A stretch of DNA of 64,000 nucleotides from Pseudoalteromonas rubra (lineage in GTDB: Bacteria; Pseudomonadota; Gammaproteobacteria; Enterobacterales; Alteromonadaceae). Both the position numbers and the translations under genes were made by a program. Positions 37,097-47,541 of the stretch are shown here, piece after piece. Below the pieces are notes generated by a model. That model saw nothing but the letters and a program-made list of their open reading frames with translations, did no database searches and was not told where the DNA came from. How positions within the stretch are numbered: position 1 is the first letter of the stretch; every line of letters begins with the position of its first letter. Location of the stretch: assembly GCF_001482385.1 (NCBI RefSeq), contig NZ_CP013611.1:372001-436000 (forward strand). The letters are read 5' to 3'.

Positions 37097-39334
37097 ATGG
37101 ATATGTTTAAACTCTCAGCGATATCAATTTCAATAATTACAGTTTTTTTCTCTCCCGTAAGTGTTTTTGCAAATAATGATAGTATCGAAGTCATCGAGGT
37201 TTATGCGCAAAAACGTAAGCAAACACTAGAGGAAGTGAGCATTTCAATTGCGACTCTGAAAGGTGACAATTTGACCAGTCAGGGTATTAAAGACATCAGC
37301 GAAGTAGGCGGCTATGTTGCCAATTTTAAAATTAGCCTGAATGCCGCCGAGGGCACACCGCCCGCATTGAATATTCGAGGCGTAGGGTTAATTGACTATA
37401 ACACCGCCAATACGTCGCCCATCGCGATGTATATTGATGGCAGATCGGTTGGCTCTGCAAACAATCAGATAGCCAACTTGTTTGATGTTGAGCAAATTGA
37501 AGTACTGAAAGGTCCACAAGGCACTTTGTTTGGACGTAACAGTACTGGTGGCGCATTGCTTGTCAGGACTAAGCGTCCGGACGATGGCAACTATGGCTTT
37601 ATTAAGGCCGGTGTTGGCACCGATGAATGGCGTCGGGTGCAAGGGGCGTATAATGCCAAAGTTAACGATCTAAGCGCGTTACGGTTTTCTTTTAATCACA
37701 CCGATTACGATTACACAAGCTACAACTTATTTGAAGCATCTCCGGAAGGGGGCCTTAAACAGCAAGATGCCAGACTTAGCTACTTAGCTGAATGGGATGA
37801 CTTTACACTTTATGCCAAACTTGAATATGGCCACTGGGATGGGATTGTGCAGCCAGTTGGTAATATCGGCATTTATAAAGATCCTGTTAATGGGTTGCGT
37901 TGTACGCCGGCGGAGGCTGGTGGCCCAGGGTGTTTTGACATGTTTGGCTTCAATGACGGCAGCGATGATTACTGGGCTGTTCGCGTGAATAATGACTCTC
38001 CCCATTTGTCTATCTACAAAGGCTGGACCGTACAAGGCGATTGGCAAATCTCAGACAGCCAGCAATTAACCTACATAAATGGCTTTAATCGCCTGGACAG
38101 AAGACACGCATTTAACTGTGATGGCAGCCCTGCGAGACTGTGTGAAGGGGAGCTTGGTTTGAAGAATGAGATGCTTTCAAACGAGTTGCGATACAGTCAA
38201 ACCAGTAACAGAGATCACCTTACTCTGGGTTTGTTCCATCTGGAGGAGCGTATCTATCAGGATAATTTCAATGATATTTTGCGAGATTATCGTGGACTTT
38301 TAAGCACTGACCTGACCAACACGTTTTTCTATGGCAACGAAATTATAGTAAAGTCTGTGGCGGCATTTGCGCAGTATGAGTGGCAGCTCAACGACGCACA
38401 TCGCATTACTGTCGGGCTTCGTTATAGTGATGAAACGGTAGAGTATGATTCCGTTTCCCAGTTGAATACTGTTGCAGATATCACACAGGTAGATGGGGTG
38501 ACGGTCCCTTACTATCACGTCAATGGTGAAGTAAAAGATGATGGTTTGTCCGGTCGTCTGGCCTGGAATTACCAGTATTCTGATCCTCTCATGTTCTACT
38601 ATAGTTTTGCTAATGGTACCAAAAGCGGTGGATATAACGGCGGATTGCTGGCAACAGAAGAGCAGGCAAAGTTAGCCGACTATGGCCCTGAGGAGCTCTA
38701 TGCGCACGAAATTGGGGCGAAATATAACAACGCAGATGACTTATCTATCAACGGCGCTGTGTTCTTCTACGATTATAGCGATCAGCAGGTGTTTATGAAC
38801 CAGGCCTCAACTACGCCGGGCGCACCACCGCTTCAGTTACTAGAAAACGTTGGTAGCTCAACAATATACGGTGCTGAGCTGGCCTTACAATATAAGCTGA
38901 GCGAGTCCCTTAAGCTTAGAGGTGCAGCCGGTTATGTGCCTGAGGCAAACTTCGACGAGTTCATTGACCCGGTGGGCAATGTACTGACGGACAATCGTTT
39001 ACCATTTACCCCGGAATGGAACATCAATGGCGATGTCACGCACTCTGTGTCATTTTGGCATGGGGAGTTGGTTTCAACGGTTGGGTTAGATTATCAATCT
39101 GAGTACTACTTCGACCAAAACCAGAATGCTTACGCAATGCAGTCAGGATATACTCTTTGGCGTGGCAGCGTGCGCTTTGAGCGAGGGGACTGGCGCTTTG
39201 GAATATGGGGAAAAAATTTGTTTGATAAAGAGTACAGTCACTTAAAGTTCGATTTAAGTACTTTTCTCGGCATGCTGCAGGACTTTAAAGGAGAGGGGAG
39301 ACGCCTTGGGGTGGATGTTATGTATAGGTTTTAG
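37097..39334 (+). CDS. TonB-dependent outer-membrane receptor
   Basis: A 745-residue receptor with signal peptide (MDMFKLSAISISIITVFF to VFA), a plug domain starting IEVIEVYAQKRKQTLEEVSISI, and the EQIEVLKGPQGTLFGRNSTGGALLV block typical of siderophore/complex-ligand receptors. The barrel ends in an aromatic residue (MYRF). It imports a large ligand using TonB energy. The ATG at 37097 is chosen because a terminator covers the upstream start and the signal peptide begins here. The type is that of the large 'IroN/FyuA-like' receptors used for oligosaccharides, terpenoids or siderophores; the neighbouring oxidoreductase hints that the ligand may be its substrate. Confidence 0.92.
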   Translation: MDMFKLSAISISIITVFFSPVSVFANNDSIEVIEVYAQKRKQTLEEVSISIATLKGDNLTSQGIKDISEVGGYVANFKISLNAAEGTPPALNIRGVGLIDYNTANTSPIAMYIDGRSVGSANNQIANLFDVEQIEVLKGPQGTLFGRNSTGGALLVRTKRPDDGNYGFIKAGVGTDEWRRVQGAYNAKVNDLSALRFSFNHTDYDYTSYNLFEASPEGGLKQQDARLSYLAEWDDFTLYAKLEYGHWDGIVQPVGNIGIYKDPVNGLRCTPAEAGGPGCFDMFGFNDGSDDYWAVRVNNDSPHLSIYKGWTVQGDWQISDSQQLTYINGFNRLDRRHAFNCDGSPARLCEGELGLKNEMLSNELRYSQTSNRDHLTLGLFHLEERIYQDNFNDILRDYRGLLSTDLTNTFFYGNEIIVKSVAAFAQYEWQLNDAHRITVGLRYSDETVEYDSVSQLNTVADITQVDGVTVPYYHVNGEVKDDGLSGRLAWNYQYSDPLMFYYSFANGTKSGGYNGGLLATEEQAKLADYGPEELYAHEIGAKYNNADDLSINGAVFFYDYSDQQVFMNQASTTPGAPPLQLLENVGSSTIYGAELALQYKLSESLKLRGAAGYVPEANFDEFIDPVGNVLTDNRLPFTPEWNINGDVTHSVSFWHGELVSTVGLDYQSEYYFDQNQNAYAMQSGYTLWRGSVRFERGDWRFGIWGKNLFDKEYSHLKFDLSTFLGMLQDFKGEGRRLGVDVMYRF

Positions 39335-39373
39335 CCAGTCATTGGCCTCGAGCTGCTACAGTTTAGGTCTCAA

Positions 39374-42055
39374 ATGGGTAGTGTAAGACTATTATGCACA
39401 GTGTTGCTGTGCCTGTTTACTTTTTTTGCAAACGCGAGCGTGTATGTCTTTGACGGTACACAGCGGGGGCAAAATTTACATGATAAGGGAATGGTGCTGT
39501 CGGCTCAAAACGGTGCGCGTTTCCCGGATAGCTTCGCCCAGGTTGAACAGTGGGCAAGCACACAGCCGGAGCAGACGAAACGTGCGCTTTTTTCTGGCCG
39601 ATACTGGCTGGTAACAGAAATTGAAAATCATTCTAAGTACCAGGATCTGGTGCTCTATCCCTATAATACTGTGCTGTCTAATGTCGAAACGCGTATTTAT
39701 TCAGAGTCTGGCGTGGAACGGTTTTTTACTGGTGGTATGCATGCCAATGAGTACCCCTTTCACTATGGTAATAAAATACGTCTTTTGCCTAATCAGAGGT
39801 ACTTTGTTGTTACCTTGTTTGAGAGCGACTACTTTTACACACCAATCAAACTAGAGCTTATTCCGGTCAAAGAGTTTGAACGTCAGGTAACAATTGATAA
39901 CTTGCTTATGTCCCTTTGTTTTAGTGTGGGCATTGTACTTGGTTTGTATAACCTGCTGATCTATATCGGTTCCAAAGATATGACTCACTTATACTATGCC
40001 ATGTTTGCTGCAACTTGGGTATTTGCCTGGAGTCATTTCTTTCATATATCCGATCAGCTTTTGGGATTCTACTCCGCCCATTTACACTGGCTGGGCTTTG
40101 CGCTGACGCCCATTACGAATGTGCTATTTTACAATCGACTCCTCAAGCTAAAAGAGACCCACCCATCTTTGTCTACTGCCTCGCTTTGGGTCGGTGCAAT
40201 TGGTGCAATTGGTACTCCTTTTTGCATTTTGTTTCCGGGTTTTGGTTTCCTCTGGGCGACCTTAGCTACGGGGTCTGCTTTGTGTATGGGGCTTTACGTA
40301 GGTGTGTTACGTTTGATGGAGGGCTTCAAACCCGCTCGTTATTTCGTTCTGGCCTATGTCTGCATGGCAATTCCTAATATGGTTGGCAATGTCACTAATC
40401 TTGGGTTATTGCCTCCTATTGCGGTTAACTTATATTTAATCGGACTGATAGGTACAGCGCTTGATGCCTTATTACTGGCATTTGCAGTGGCCGACAAATA
40501 CCGTCTGACCAATGAGCAAAATATTGAGCTGAATAAAAACCTCGAAGCAAAGGTTCTCAAGCGGACCTATGAGTTAGAGCAACTTGCGTCTGAATTACGC
40601 GATGCCAGTGAGGCCAAAAGTCGCTTTCTGGCAAACATGAGCCATGAAATTCGTACACCTATGACGTCGATAATTGGCTATGCCGATGGCATTATGCTCG
40701 GTGATATCAAACCTCATGAGCGCAACCATGCAATTTCAGTGATTTTACAAAATTCTCGTCATGTTCTTGGCCTCATCAACGACATTCTGGATATGTCTAA
40801 AATCGAAGCAAATCGGCTCGAAGTTGAACTCATAGAGGCAAACCTGTTTCAGTCTATTACTCATGTTGAGTCTTTGCTGGGTAAGCAGATCAGAGACAAA
40901 GGGTTGGAGTTTGAACTGAATTACCACTTCCCATTGCCTGATTACATCGTTATAGACCCGACCCGTTTGCGACAAATATTGCTTAACCTAACGTCGAATG
41001 CGCTTAAGTTTACCTCTGTTGGTAAAATCTCCATTGATGTCAGCTGTACGCAGGATACCTTGTCGATCGGAGTGCAGGATACCGGAATTGGGATGACCAC
41101 CGCGGAGCAGAAGGAGTTATTTAACGCTTTTCATCAGGCTGACTCGTCAACAACCAGAAAATATGGGGGAACCGGACTTGGGCTCAACATCTCAAAAAGT
41201 CTGGCTCAGAAACTCGACGGAGACATTGAAGTTGAAAGTGAGGTTGGTTCGGGTACCGCTTTTACTTTGTCTGTGGGTTTATACACTACGGAACGCACTA
41301 AATGGCTCAACACTTTCTCGGAAATTCACCAAACTCAGGAGCCTGGTACAGAGCCGGAGGGCTATGAATCTGAGTCATTAAAAGGCGAAGTATTGTTGGC
41401 CGAAGATCACGTTGATAATTGTCGTCTGATAACGCGTATTCTGGAGCGGATGGGGCTGAGTGTGACTGCGGTTGAGAACGGGCAGCTCGCTGTTCAAGCT
41501 GTGTTAGACGGGGACTTTGACTTGATCCTGATGGATATTCAAATGCCTGTGATGGATGGTGAGCAAGCATTTAACTTTATTCAGGCTACGGGCAGCACGG
41601 CACCTGTGATTGCGTTAACGGCAAATACGATGAGCCATGAGGTAGAGCGTTATCTGAAGCTTGGTTTTACCGACCATCTGGCTAAGCCAATCGACAGAAC
41701 TGAGTTCGCCAGAAAAGTCAGTCACTACCTGAATATTACCGTTGAAGAAGACCTGGCTTTACCCGATGAAGAGTTTTCGATATTGAAATCTCAGTATATT
41801 GCAGGACTGCATGAGCAACTGGTGCAGTTGCAAAATCAGCTCAAGTATCACGATTTTGAAGGGCTGGCAAGGTCCATACATGCACTTAAGGGCACGTCAG
41901 CAATGTTTGATTGTCATGATATTTATCAAACGGCATCTAAAATAGATGTTCTACTTAAAGAAAAAGAATACGACAAGGTTAACGTGCCTATGGCGGAACT
42001 CCTGGAGTTGATGCATATCGCAATACAGCAGTCTGAATGCCATCAGGCTATCTGA
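39374..42055 (+). CDS. 7TM-DISM hybrid sensor histidine kinase with receiver and Hpt domains
   Basis: An 893-residue phosphorelay protein. After a signal peptide comes a 7TMR-DISMED2 carbohydrate-binding-like periplasmic domain (about residues 25-165), seven membrane helices (about 175-385), a coiled coil, HisKA with His424 in NMSHEIRTP, an HATPase domain (NLTSNALKF, DTGIGM, GGTGLGL), a receiver with Asp721 in LMDIQMPVMDG, and a C-terminal Hpt with His836 in SIHALKGTS. It starts 39 bases after the receptor gene and probably senses the same extracellular compound. No separate response regulator is adjacent, so the final target lies elsewhere. Confidence 0.92.
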   Translation: MGSVRLLCTVLLCLFTFFANASVYVFDGTQRGQNLHDKGMVLSAQNGARFPDSFAQVEQWASTQPEQTKRALFSGRYWLVTEIENHSKYQDLVLYPYNTVLSNVETRIYSESGVERFFTGGMHANEYPFHYGNKIRLLPNQRYFVVTLFESDYFYTPIKLELIPVKEFERQVTIDNLLMSLCFSVGIVLGLYNLLIYIGSKDMTHLYYAMFAATWVFAWSHFFHISDQLLGFYSAHLHWLGFALTPITNVLFYNRLLKLKETHPSLSTASLWVGAIGAIGTPFCILFPGFGFLWATLATGSALCMGLYVGVLRLMEGFKPARYFVLAYVCMAIPNMVGNVTNLGLLPPIAVNLYLIGLIGTALDALLLAFAVADKYRLTNEQNIELNKNLEAKVLKRTYELEQLASELRDASEAKSRFLANMSHEIRTPMTSIIGYADGIMLGDIKPHERNHAISVILQNSRHVLGLINDILDMSKIEANRLEVELIEANLFQSITHVESLLGKQIRDKGLEFELNYHFPLPDYIVIDPTRLRQILLNLTSNALKFTSVGKISIDVSCTQDTLSIGVQDTGIGMTTAEQKELFNAFHQADSSTTRKYGGTGLGLNISKSLAQKLDGDIEVESEVGSGTAFTLSVGLYTTERTKWLNTFSEIHQTQEPGTEPEGYESESLKGEVLLAEDHVDNCRLITRILERMGLSVTAVENGQLAVQAVLDGDFDLILMDIQMPVMDGEQAFNFIQATGSTAPVIALTANTMSHEVERYLKLGFTDHLAKPIDRTEFARKVSHYLNITVEEDLALPDEEFSILKSQYIAGLHEQLVQLQNQLKYHDFEGLARSIHALKGTSAMFDCHDIYQTASKIDVLLKEKEYDKVNVPMAELLELMHIAIQQSECHQAI

Positions 42056-42369
42056 GATCCGGTTATGGCGCTTTTATTATGCGATACAGGCTGTTTTAAA
42101 TGTAATAAGTTGTGCGGCTTTTGTTATTTAGCGATCGCTACTTTTTGTTTTGGAAAAATCAATAAAATGTAATGCAATCACTACACTAGTCTTATTTATG
42201 TAATCTAAATGAGAATGCATGCTTTTACTAGGTTTGTGTAAAACCAGGAACATCAAAGCCTTAGCGATAAAGTGCTCAACATATTTTCACACTTCAGGGT
42301 GGAGGATTTTTGAGCTGCTGGTCTTTTTGGCTTACCTTTAAAGCGGGTTAGACAACAAGGTATGCAACT
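42056..42369 (+). other. Noncoding stretch before a lipoprotein gene
   Basis: About 310 AT-rich bases with no gene on either strand. No terminator or promoter stands out beyond chance. Confidence 0.4.
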
Positions 42370-44088
42370 ATGAAAACACCTATTCCATATATTCTATTGG
42401 CTTTGTTAGCCGGGTGCTCTTCATCAGATAACGATGAGCGGAGCAATACTAATTCTCAGGAGCAGCAAGCGCAAACGCCTGCTAATAATGATGCCACAAG
42501 TGATAACACGGGCAACGACAGTGATAATTCTGATGGTGAAGACTCTGGTGGTGATAATTCTGGCAATACGGATCCGGGCGATGGTAGTACGGATGATAGT
42601 AATGATCCGGGTGAACCCGATGATTCGCGCGGTATTTATTTTCCCACAGAGGTCATGGCGTCTTCTCCTTTTAGTGACAGCAGTGATGAAGTTGAGCGCG
42701 GTTTTGGCAATCGGCCAGCGGTGGAGTACGGCCCATCCGTACCAACTTATTTGTGGTCTACACAGAGAATTGGCCGGATACTCAATGGCACCGTCCCTTT
42801 ACTGGATGTATTTCGAGTTCAGTCATTCTATCGCAACAGCACGAATACGGATTGCTTTGGACCGCAGGTAGCCTACACAGGTCACCCAGATGCGACTGAT
42901 CCTGCTTCGGCTTCTGGCACTTTACCTGGGGGTGACTTAGGGTTGTGGTCAGAGAGTGACAGTACAGGCAATGCGTGTGCTGTTGCACAAACTAATGCGC
43001 TGTTAAGTGGGATCAGAGATCAGTCGAGAATGAGTCTGATGGTCTTAGCCAGTATGGTCTCAGCAGCACTGGATTCGGGGATGAGCTTGCCCGCAGATGG
43101 CAGCAGCATTGATGTGACCGGCGAAATGAATGCCAAAGGTATTGCTGGTGTGACTTTCAGCGGAGCTGCTATTACCCGCTCGGGGAGTGAGTGGCAATAT
43201 ACAGTTTCTCTGACATACACAGTTAGTGGCTCTGATTACGACATTTCGTTATCTATGGCACACACACCCGGAGCGGATCTGCTGAATTATTCTGGCCATC
43301 TTACTTACCAGGTGGAAGGTGAACAGGGCGTTAGCGGTATAGAATTTCCAGGCGGCAATTGTAGTCAAAGTGAACGCACCAGAACGGGTTCTCTGGCTTA
43401 TGAGCGTTCGGGAGACAATATGTCCCTTCAAGCCAGGGTTGCCACTTTGTGTGGTCACAGTAACAGTGGCATGTTCAACAGCGACAACCAGGTTGATGTG
43501 AATAACAAGTATCACAGTGTCGATAATCCGGATGGATGGAGTGAGAACTTTTCGATATTTGGTGCAAATTTTGACCTTACAACACTGGCAGGACAATATG
43601 CCTATGTCTGGCAAGCCGGCGTGAACGACAGCAACAGCCGAATTTTCAATATTGGATTTAATTCCCCCAGCCTGGACAACGGTGAGGCGCACTTTGGATA
43701 TGGAACGAAAATTGAGGAGACAGACGGGCTTATTCAAGGTTTTATCTGTAATTGGGCGGGACCTGGGAATGATCACAGCATGCAGGCATTCTCGCAGCGG
43801 CAGTTCTTTGAGTACGACAATACAACAGCAACTTATGATGGAACCGGTAGTAAAGCAAATATTGAATATGCGCCTACTACGTCTTGTAGTTACGACGGCT
43901 CTGGCAGTTTTGTATTCGATATAGATGCCAGTGGTGTGCTAGGCGATATTGCTCTGGAAGATGCATCATTGGTGTTCACTCAGGACCTGTGGGCACCTAC
44001 TGATCCGAGTAAAACTGTTGCAGAGTCCATCACTGACCGAGGTTTATCCGTACCAGTAGTGCCTTATACCTGGCCCGTTGATGAATAA
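42370..44088 (+). CDS. Lipoprotein of unknown function with acidic linker
   Basis: A 572-residue lipoprotein: MKTPIPYILLALLAGCSSS has lipobox LAGC. Residues 22-90 are a low-complexity Asp/Asn/Ser/Gly linker, as often seen tethering surface proteins. The remainder is rich in beta-strand-like, Ser/Gly/Asp sequence with scattered cysteines (for example GGNCSQSER, ATLCGHSN, TTSCSYDG) and no family I can name. It stands alone between a kinase gene and prpE. Surface exposure is inferred from the linker. Confidence 0.78.
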   Translation: MKTPIPYILLALLAGCSSSDNDERSNTNSQEQQAQTPANNDATSDNTGNDSDNSDGEDSGGDNSGNTDPGDGSTDDSNDPGEPDDSRGIYFPTEVMASSPFSDSSDEVERGFGNRPAVEYGPSVPTYLWSTQRIGRILNGTVPLLDVFRVQSFYRNSTNTDCFGPQVAYTGHPDATDPASASGTLPGGDLGLWSESDSTGNACAVAQTNALLSGIRDQSRMSLMVLASMVSAALDSGMSLPADGSSIDVTGEMNAKGIAGVTFSGAAITRSGSEWQYTVSLTYTVSGSDYDISLSMAHTPGADLLNYSGHLTYQVEGEQGVSGIEFPGGNCSQSERTRTGSLAYERSGDNMSLQARVATLCGHSNSGMFNSDNQVDVNNKYHSVDNPDGWSENFSIFGANFDLTTLAGQYAYVWQAGVNDSNSRIFNIGFNSPSLDNGEAHFGYGTKIEETDGLIQGFICNWAGPGNDHSMQAFSQRQFFEYDNTTATYDGTGSKANIEYAPTTSCSYDGSGSFVFDIDASGVLGDIALEDASLVFTQDLWAPTDPSKTVAESITDRGLSVPVVPYTWPVDE

Positions 44089-44298
44089 ACCGGTGACAGC
44101 GGGTGCTCAGCTGAGGGCCCGCATTTCCTTATCCACGGAAAGCTTGCGGTGGATCAAATTCTTTCCTGCCATCGACCAATGTCTAGTGTTGTCTTTATTT
44201 CAGTAATTCTATGTTTAATAGCGTACTCGTCGTTAACCGGGTGTTAGCCAGTTGGCAAAATATCAAACTATCTTTACCCGGCCCAACAGGAAATCATT

Positions 44299-46200
44299 AT
44301 GACAACAACAGCATATCAAACCTATCAACAGGCATATGAGCAATTTGAGCGAGACCCTGAGGCATTCTGGCTACACCAAGCTGGTCGACTCAACTGGCAC
44401 ACCACACCCAAAACCGGCGTAAGTTATGATCATGAGTCATTAAGCCATTGGTTTAAAGATGGTCGACTCAACACCAGCTATCTGGCATTGGATCAGCAGG
44501 TAAAGGAAGGAAGAGCTGAACAAGTTGCGCTCATTTATGATTCGCCCGTGACTGAGCAGAAGCAGTGTTACACCTATGCTCAGTTGCTGGATGAAGTCAG
44601 TCATTTTGCAGGCGCGCTGAGTAAACTCGGTATTGTTGCTCAGGATAGAGTCGTTATCTACATGCCGATGATCCCGCAAGCGGTGATTGCCATGTTGGCA
44701 TGTGCGCGACTTGGGGCCATTCATTCGGTCGTATTTGGCGGTTTTGCACCTAAAGAGCTTGCTGTGCGTATTGATGATGCAAAGCCCAAGTTGGTGCTAA
44801 GCGCATCTTGTGGCGTTGAAGTCGGCAGAGTGATTGAGTACAAGCCCATGCTGGATGAAGCACTGGCGTTGGCGACGCATGAAGTTGAGCATACGGTTAT
44901 ATGGCAGCGTGCTCAGTATCGCGCTTCGATGTTAACTCCCCGAGATATCGACTGGTGTGAACTGGTTGCTACCGCCCCCAAGGTTGATGCAGTACCTTTG
45001 CCTGCAACTCATCCGCTCTATATTCTATACACATCTGGTACAACGGGGGTGCCAAAAGGGGTTGTGCGTGAGCAGGGGGGGCATGCTGTGGCGTTACATT
45101 ACAGTATGGAAATTGTGTATGGTATGAAACCCGGTCAGGTGTTCTGGGCCGCCTCTGATATTGGCTGGGTTGTGGGTCATTCTTATATCGTTTATGCGCC
45201 ACTGCTTTTTGGCTGCACCACTTTGCTGTATGAGGGCAAGCCTGTCAGGACCCCGGACGCGGGGGCATTTTGGCGGGTTGTTGAGGAATATCAGGTCAAT
45301 GCGTTGTTCAGTGCACCGACAGCTTTTAGAGCCATTAAAAAAGAAGATCCGGAAGGTAAGCTGTTCGCTCAGTACAATACCCGTTCACTGCAAACCTTAT
45401 TTCTCGCTGGTGAGCGTTTGGACCCTGCAACCTATGACTGGTTGCAGTCGGTGACAAGACTACCGGTTATTGACCATTGGTGGCAAACTGAAACTGGCTG
45501 GCCCATTGCCGCCAACCCCATGGGTTTGTCGCCGTTACCGACCAAAGCGGGCAGTGCATCGGTGCCTACGCCGGGTTATCAATTGACTGTCCTGGATGCG
45601 AATGGTGAACCTTGTGCGGCCAATGAGCAGGGGCTCATTGCACTTAAAACACCGCTACCACCAGGTTGCCTGAGCAGTATCTGGCAAAATAGCACTCGCT
45701 TTAAGCAGGGGTATCTGTCGGAGTTTCCCGGTTATTATCTCTCAGGAGATGGCGGATACCTCGATGAAGAGGGGTACGTCTTTATTATGGGGCGCACGGA
45801 TGATGTGATTAATGTTGCAGGCCACCGCTTATCAACCGGGGAGATGGAGGAAGTGGTAGCGGCGCATGAAGCAGTGGCAGAATGCGCTGTCTTTGCAGCC
45901 AAAGATGAATTAAAGGGGCAGGTACCTGTCGCCATGGTAGTGCTCAAAGATGGGAGCCAGCTCACTCAGGCGCAATTGCGTGAAGAGCTGGTACAGTCTA
46001 TTCGGGGGAAAATTGGCGCAATCGCGTGTCTGAAACAAATTTTGGTTGTAGAGCGCTTACCTAAAACACGTTCTGGTAAGATATTACGCAAAAACTTACG
46101 CCAGCTGGTGGATGGCGAAGCGATGACAGTACCATCAACCATTGACGATCCCGCCACGCTTGATGAAATCAGTACCTTGTGGCACGCTTCGCAGCAATAA
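44299..46200 (+). CDS. prpE: Propionyl-CoA synthetase
   Basis: A 633-residue AMP-forming acyl-CoA synthetase. It has the acetyl/propionyl-type N-terminus (YQQAYEQFERDPEAFWL), ATP motif LYTSGTTGVPKG, WWQTETGWPIA, the hinge region RTDDVINVAGHRLSTGEMEE and the C-terminal catalytic lysine in KTRSGKILRK. Length and the GWV/SDIGWVVGHSYI block fit PrpE better than acetyl-CoA synthetase. It converts propionate to propionyl-CoA. The methylcitrate genes prpBCD are not adjacent. Confidence 0.9.
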   Translation: MTTTAYQTYQQAYEQFERDPEAFWLHQAGRLNWHTTPKTGVSYDHESLSHWFKDGRLNTSYLALDQQVKEGRAEQVALIYDSPVTEQKQCYTYAQLLDEVSHFAGALSKLGIVAQDRVVIYMPMIPQAVIAMLACARLGAIHSVVFGGFAPKELAVRIDDAKPKLVLSASCGVEVGRVIEYKPMLDEALALATHEVEHTVIWQRAQYRASMLTPRDIDWCELVATAPKVDAVPLPATHPLYILYTSGTTGVPKGVVREQGGHAVALHYSMEIVYGMKPGQVFWAASDIGWVVGHSYIVYAPLLFGCTTLLYEGKPVRTPDAGAFWRVVEEYQVNALFSAPTAFRAIKKEDPEGKLFAQYNTRSLQTLFLAGERLDPATYDWLQSVTRLPVIDHWWQTETGWPIAANPMGLSPLPTKAGSASVPTPGYQLTVLDANGEPCAANEQGLIALKTPLPPGCLSSIWQNSTRFKQGYLSEFPGYYLSGDGGYLDEEGYVFIMGRTDDVINVAGHRLSTGEMEEVVAAHEAVAECAVFAAKDELKGQVPVAMVVLKDGSQLTQAQLREELVQSIRGKIGAIACLKQILVVERLPKTRSGKILRKNLRQLVDGEAMTVPSTIDDPATLDEISTLWHASQQ

Positions 46201-46216
46201 CCTTCTGTTTGTTAGG

Positions 46217-46546
46217 CTAGATACACTTAGCCGGTTTTGGCAAACCGGCTATTTTAGTTGCTTGCTTTGCCGGGCCCTTAGGGAAAAGTTTGTACAAATA
46301 AATACTTTTCCCTTTGTCTTCACCTAGCTTTTGACCAATGGCCTTAACCAACATTCGAATAGCCGGGCTGGTGTTATATTCTTCATAAAAGTCGCGCACA
46401 AAGTTGACAACTTCCCAGTGGGCATCTGTCAGCGTAATGTTTTCTTGCTCCGCAAGCAGCGGTGCCAGTTCTTTATGCCAGTCCTGATGATTCAGCAGGT
46501 AGCCTTCTTTATCTGTTTCGATCTGTTTATCTTGAAAAACGAGCAT
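46217..46546 (-). CDS. tusE: Sulfurtransferase TusE (DsrC family)
   Basis: A 109-residue DsrC/TusE protein with the conserved penultimate Cys108 (PKPAKCI) that accepts persulfide from TusBCD in the 2-thiouridine pathway of tRNA wobble bases. Family blocks are [28 protein letters not shown] and SPAIRMLVK. The ATG at 46546, just after the tusB stop, gives the standard length; the open frame reaches 46573 inside tusB. Confidence 0.93.
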   Translation of the reverse strand: MLVFQDKQIETDKEGYLLNHQDWHKELAPLLAEQENITLTDAHWEVVNFVRDFYEEYNTSPAIRMLVKAIGQKLGEDKGKSIYLYKLFPKGPAKQATKIAGLPKPAKCI

Positions 46547-46548
46547 AG

Positions 46549-46824
46549 TTACCACGTAATTGTTTTTTGACATTGCTCAACCAGCGTGATCCACTGCTGG
46601 TCGTCGAGCAATTCGATGTTATCCAGTGCGTTGATGCCCCGTGCCAGTGCACAGACACTGAGCATACAGGTGCGGTTAGCGCTTAATGCACGCCATGCAC
46701 GTTGATCATAACAGGCATCTCGGGTGAGCAATAGCACATCCTGCTCACCGAGCAAGGAGGTATCGAATGCTGCTTTGTAGTAGCTCACTGGCTTGGAAAA
46801 AATGTGTAATGTCGGGAGGCTCAT
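46549..46824 (-). CDS. tusB: Sulfurtransferase complex subunit TusB
   Basis: A 91-residue DsrH/TusB protein ([25 protein letters not shown]). It is the small structural subunit of the TusBCD hexamer. It overlaps tusC by 4 bases and adjoins tusE, matching the usual tusDCBE order. Confidence 0.88.
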   Translation of the reverse strand: MSLPTLHIFSKPVSYYKAAFDTSLLGEQDVLLLTRDACYDQRAWRALSANRTCMLSVCALARGINALDNIELLDDQQWITLVEQCQKTITW

Positions 46825-47180
46825 AAACTCACTACCTTATTCTGCTGCTTGAGTAGCGTTTGTTGCGCATCCAGGGTCAGGATTTGCGCATCGATGTTTA
46901 AGTCGTCCACAGTCAGGGCAAACTGGGTCATGGCTTCGGCACACACATAGATTTGTTCAACGTCATAAATCTCCAGTGTTTTGAGCTGCTTAAAGTAATT
47001 TTTCATACCCAGTTGAGACGCATCATTGCCTGTTTTTAACGCCAGTACCGCTGGGCCTTTGAATAGCCAGGACACGTTTTGATCCAGCGCGGCAAAAATC
47101 AATGCCATATCTAACCCCTCGCGGATATTAGCGCCATCAAAGGGAGCGGTGTGGTTGATCACCAGAATGTTTTCGCTCAT
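46821..47180 (-). CDS. tusC: Sulfurtransferase complex subunit TusC
   Basis: A 119-residue DsrF/TusC protein (ILVINHTAPFDGANIREGLDMALIF) of the TusBCD complex. It overlaps tusD and tusB by 4 bases each, so the four genes are translationally coupled. Confidence 0.92.
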   Translation of the reverse strand: MSENILVINHTAPFDGANIREGLDMALIFAALDQNVSWLFKGPAVLALKTGNDASQLGMKNYFKQLKTLEIYDVEQIYVCAEAMTQFALTVDDLNIDAQILTLDAQQTLLKQQNKVVSL

Positions 47181-47530
47181 TTAAATTGCACCCACTTATC
47201 TGCTTTGGTTGCCAGCATGGCAAACTCTGCCAATCCGGCGACTTCAAATGGACCACAGTGTGAGGTGTCCAGGCCATACTTTTCTGCCGCTGTGACACAC
47301 AGCTTGAGTGCAATGCCTGCGTCATGCAGCGACTGCCACAGTTGAGCCGGCTGCAGTTCATCACTGGCGAGACTAAAGTGTTGGCTGGCAAACAAAACAG
47401 CCTGCTGGTAAAGAAAAATACATTTGATCTGGTGATCTTGTGCTTGTAAAGCATTAGCGAACCGCACCAGCTGTTGTAAAGCATCATGATCACTTACATT
47501 GCTGTGCAGGGAAAGTACGTATTGACTCAA
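47177..47530 (-). CDS. tusD: Sulfurtransferase complex subunit TusD
   Basis: A 117-residue DsrE/TusD protein carrying the active Cys78 (LKLCVTAAEKYGL), at the same position as in E. coli, which takes sulfur from TusA and passes it to TusE. It is the first gene of the tusDCBE operon and lies just past the yccA terminator. Confidence 0.93.
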   Translation of the reverse strand: MSQYVLSLHSNVSDHDALQQLVRFANALQAQDHQIKCIFLYQQAVLFASQHFSLASDELQPAQLWQSLHDAGIALKLCVTAAEKYGLDTSHCGPFEVAGLAEFAMLATKADKWVQFK

Positions 47531-47541
47531 AAGTTACTCAT

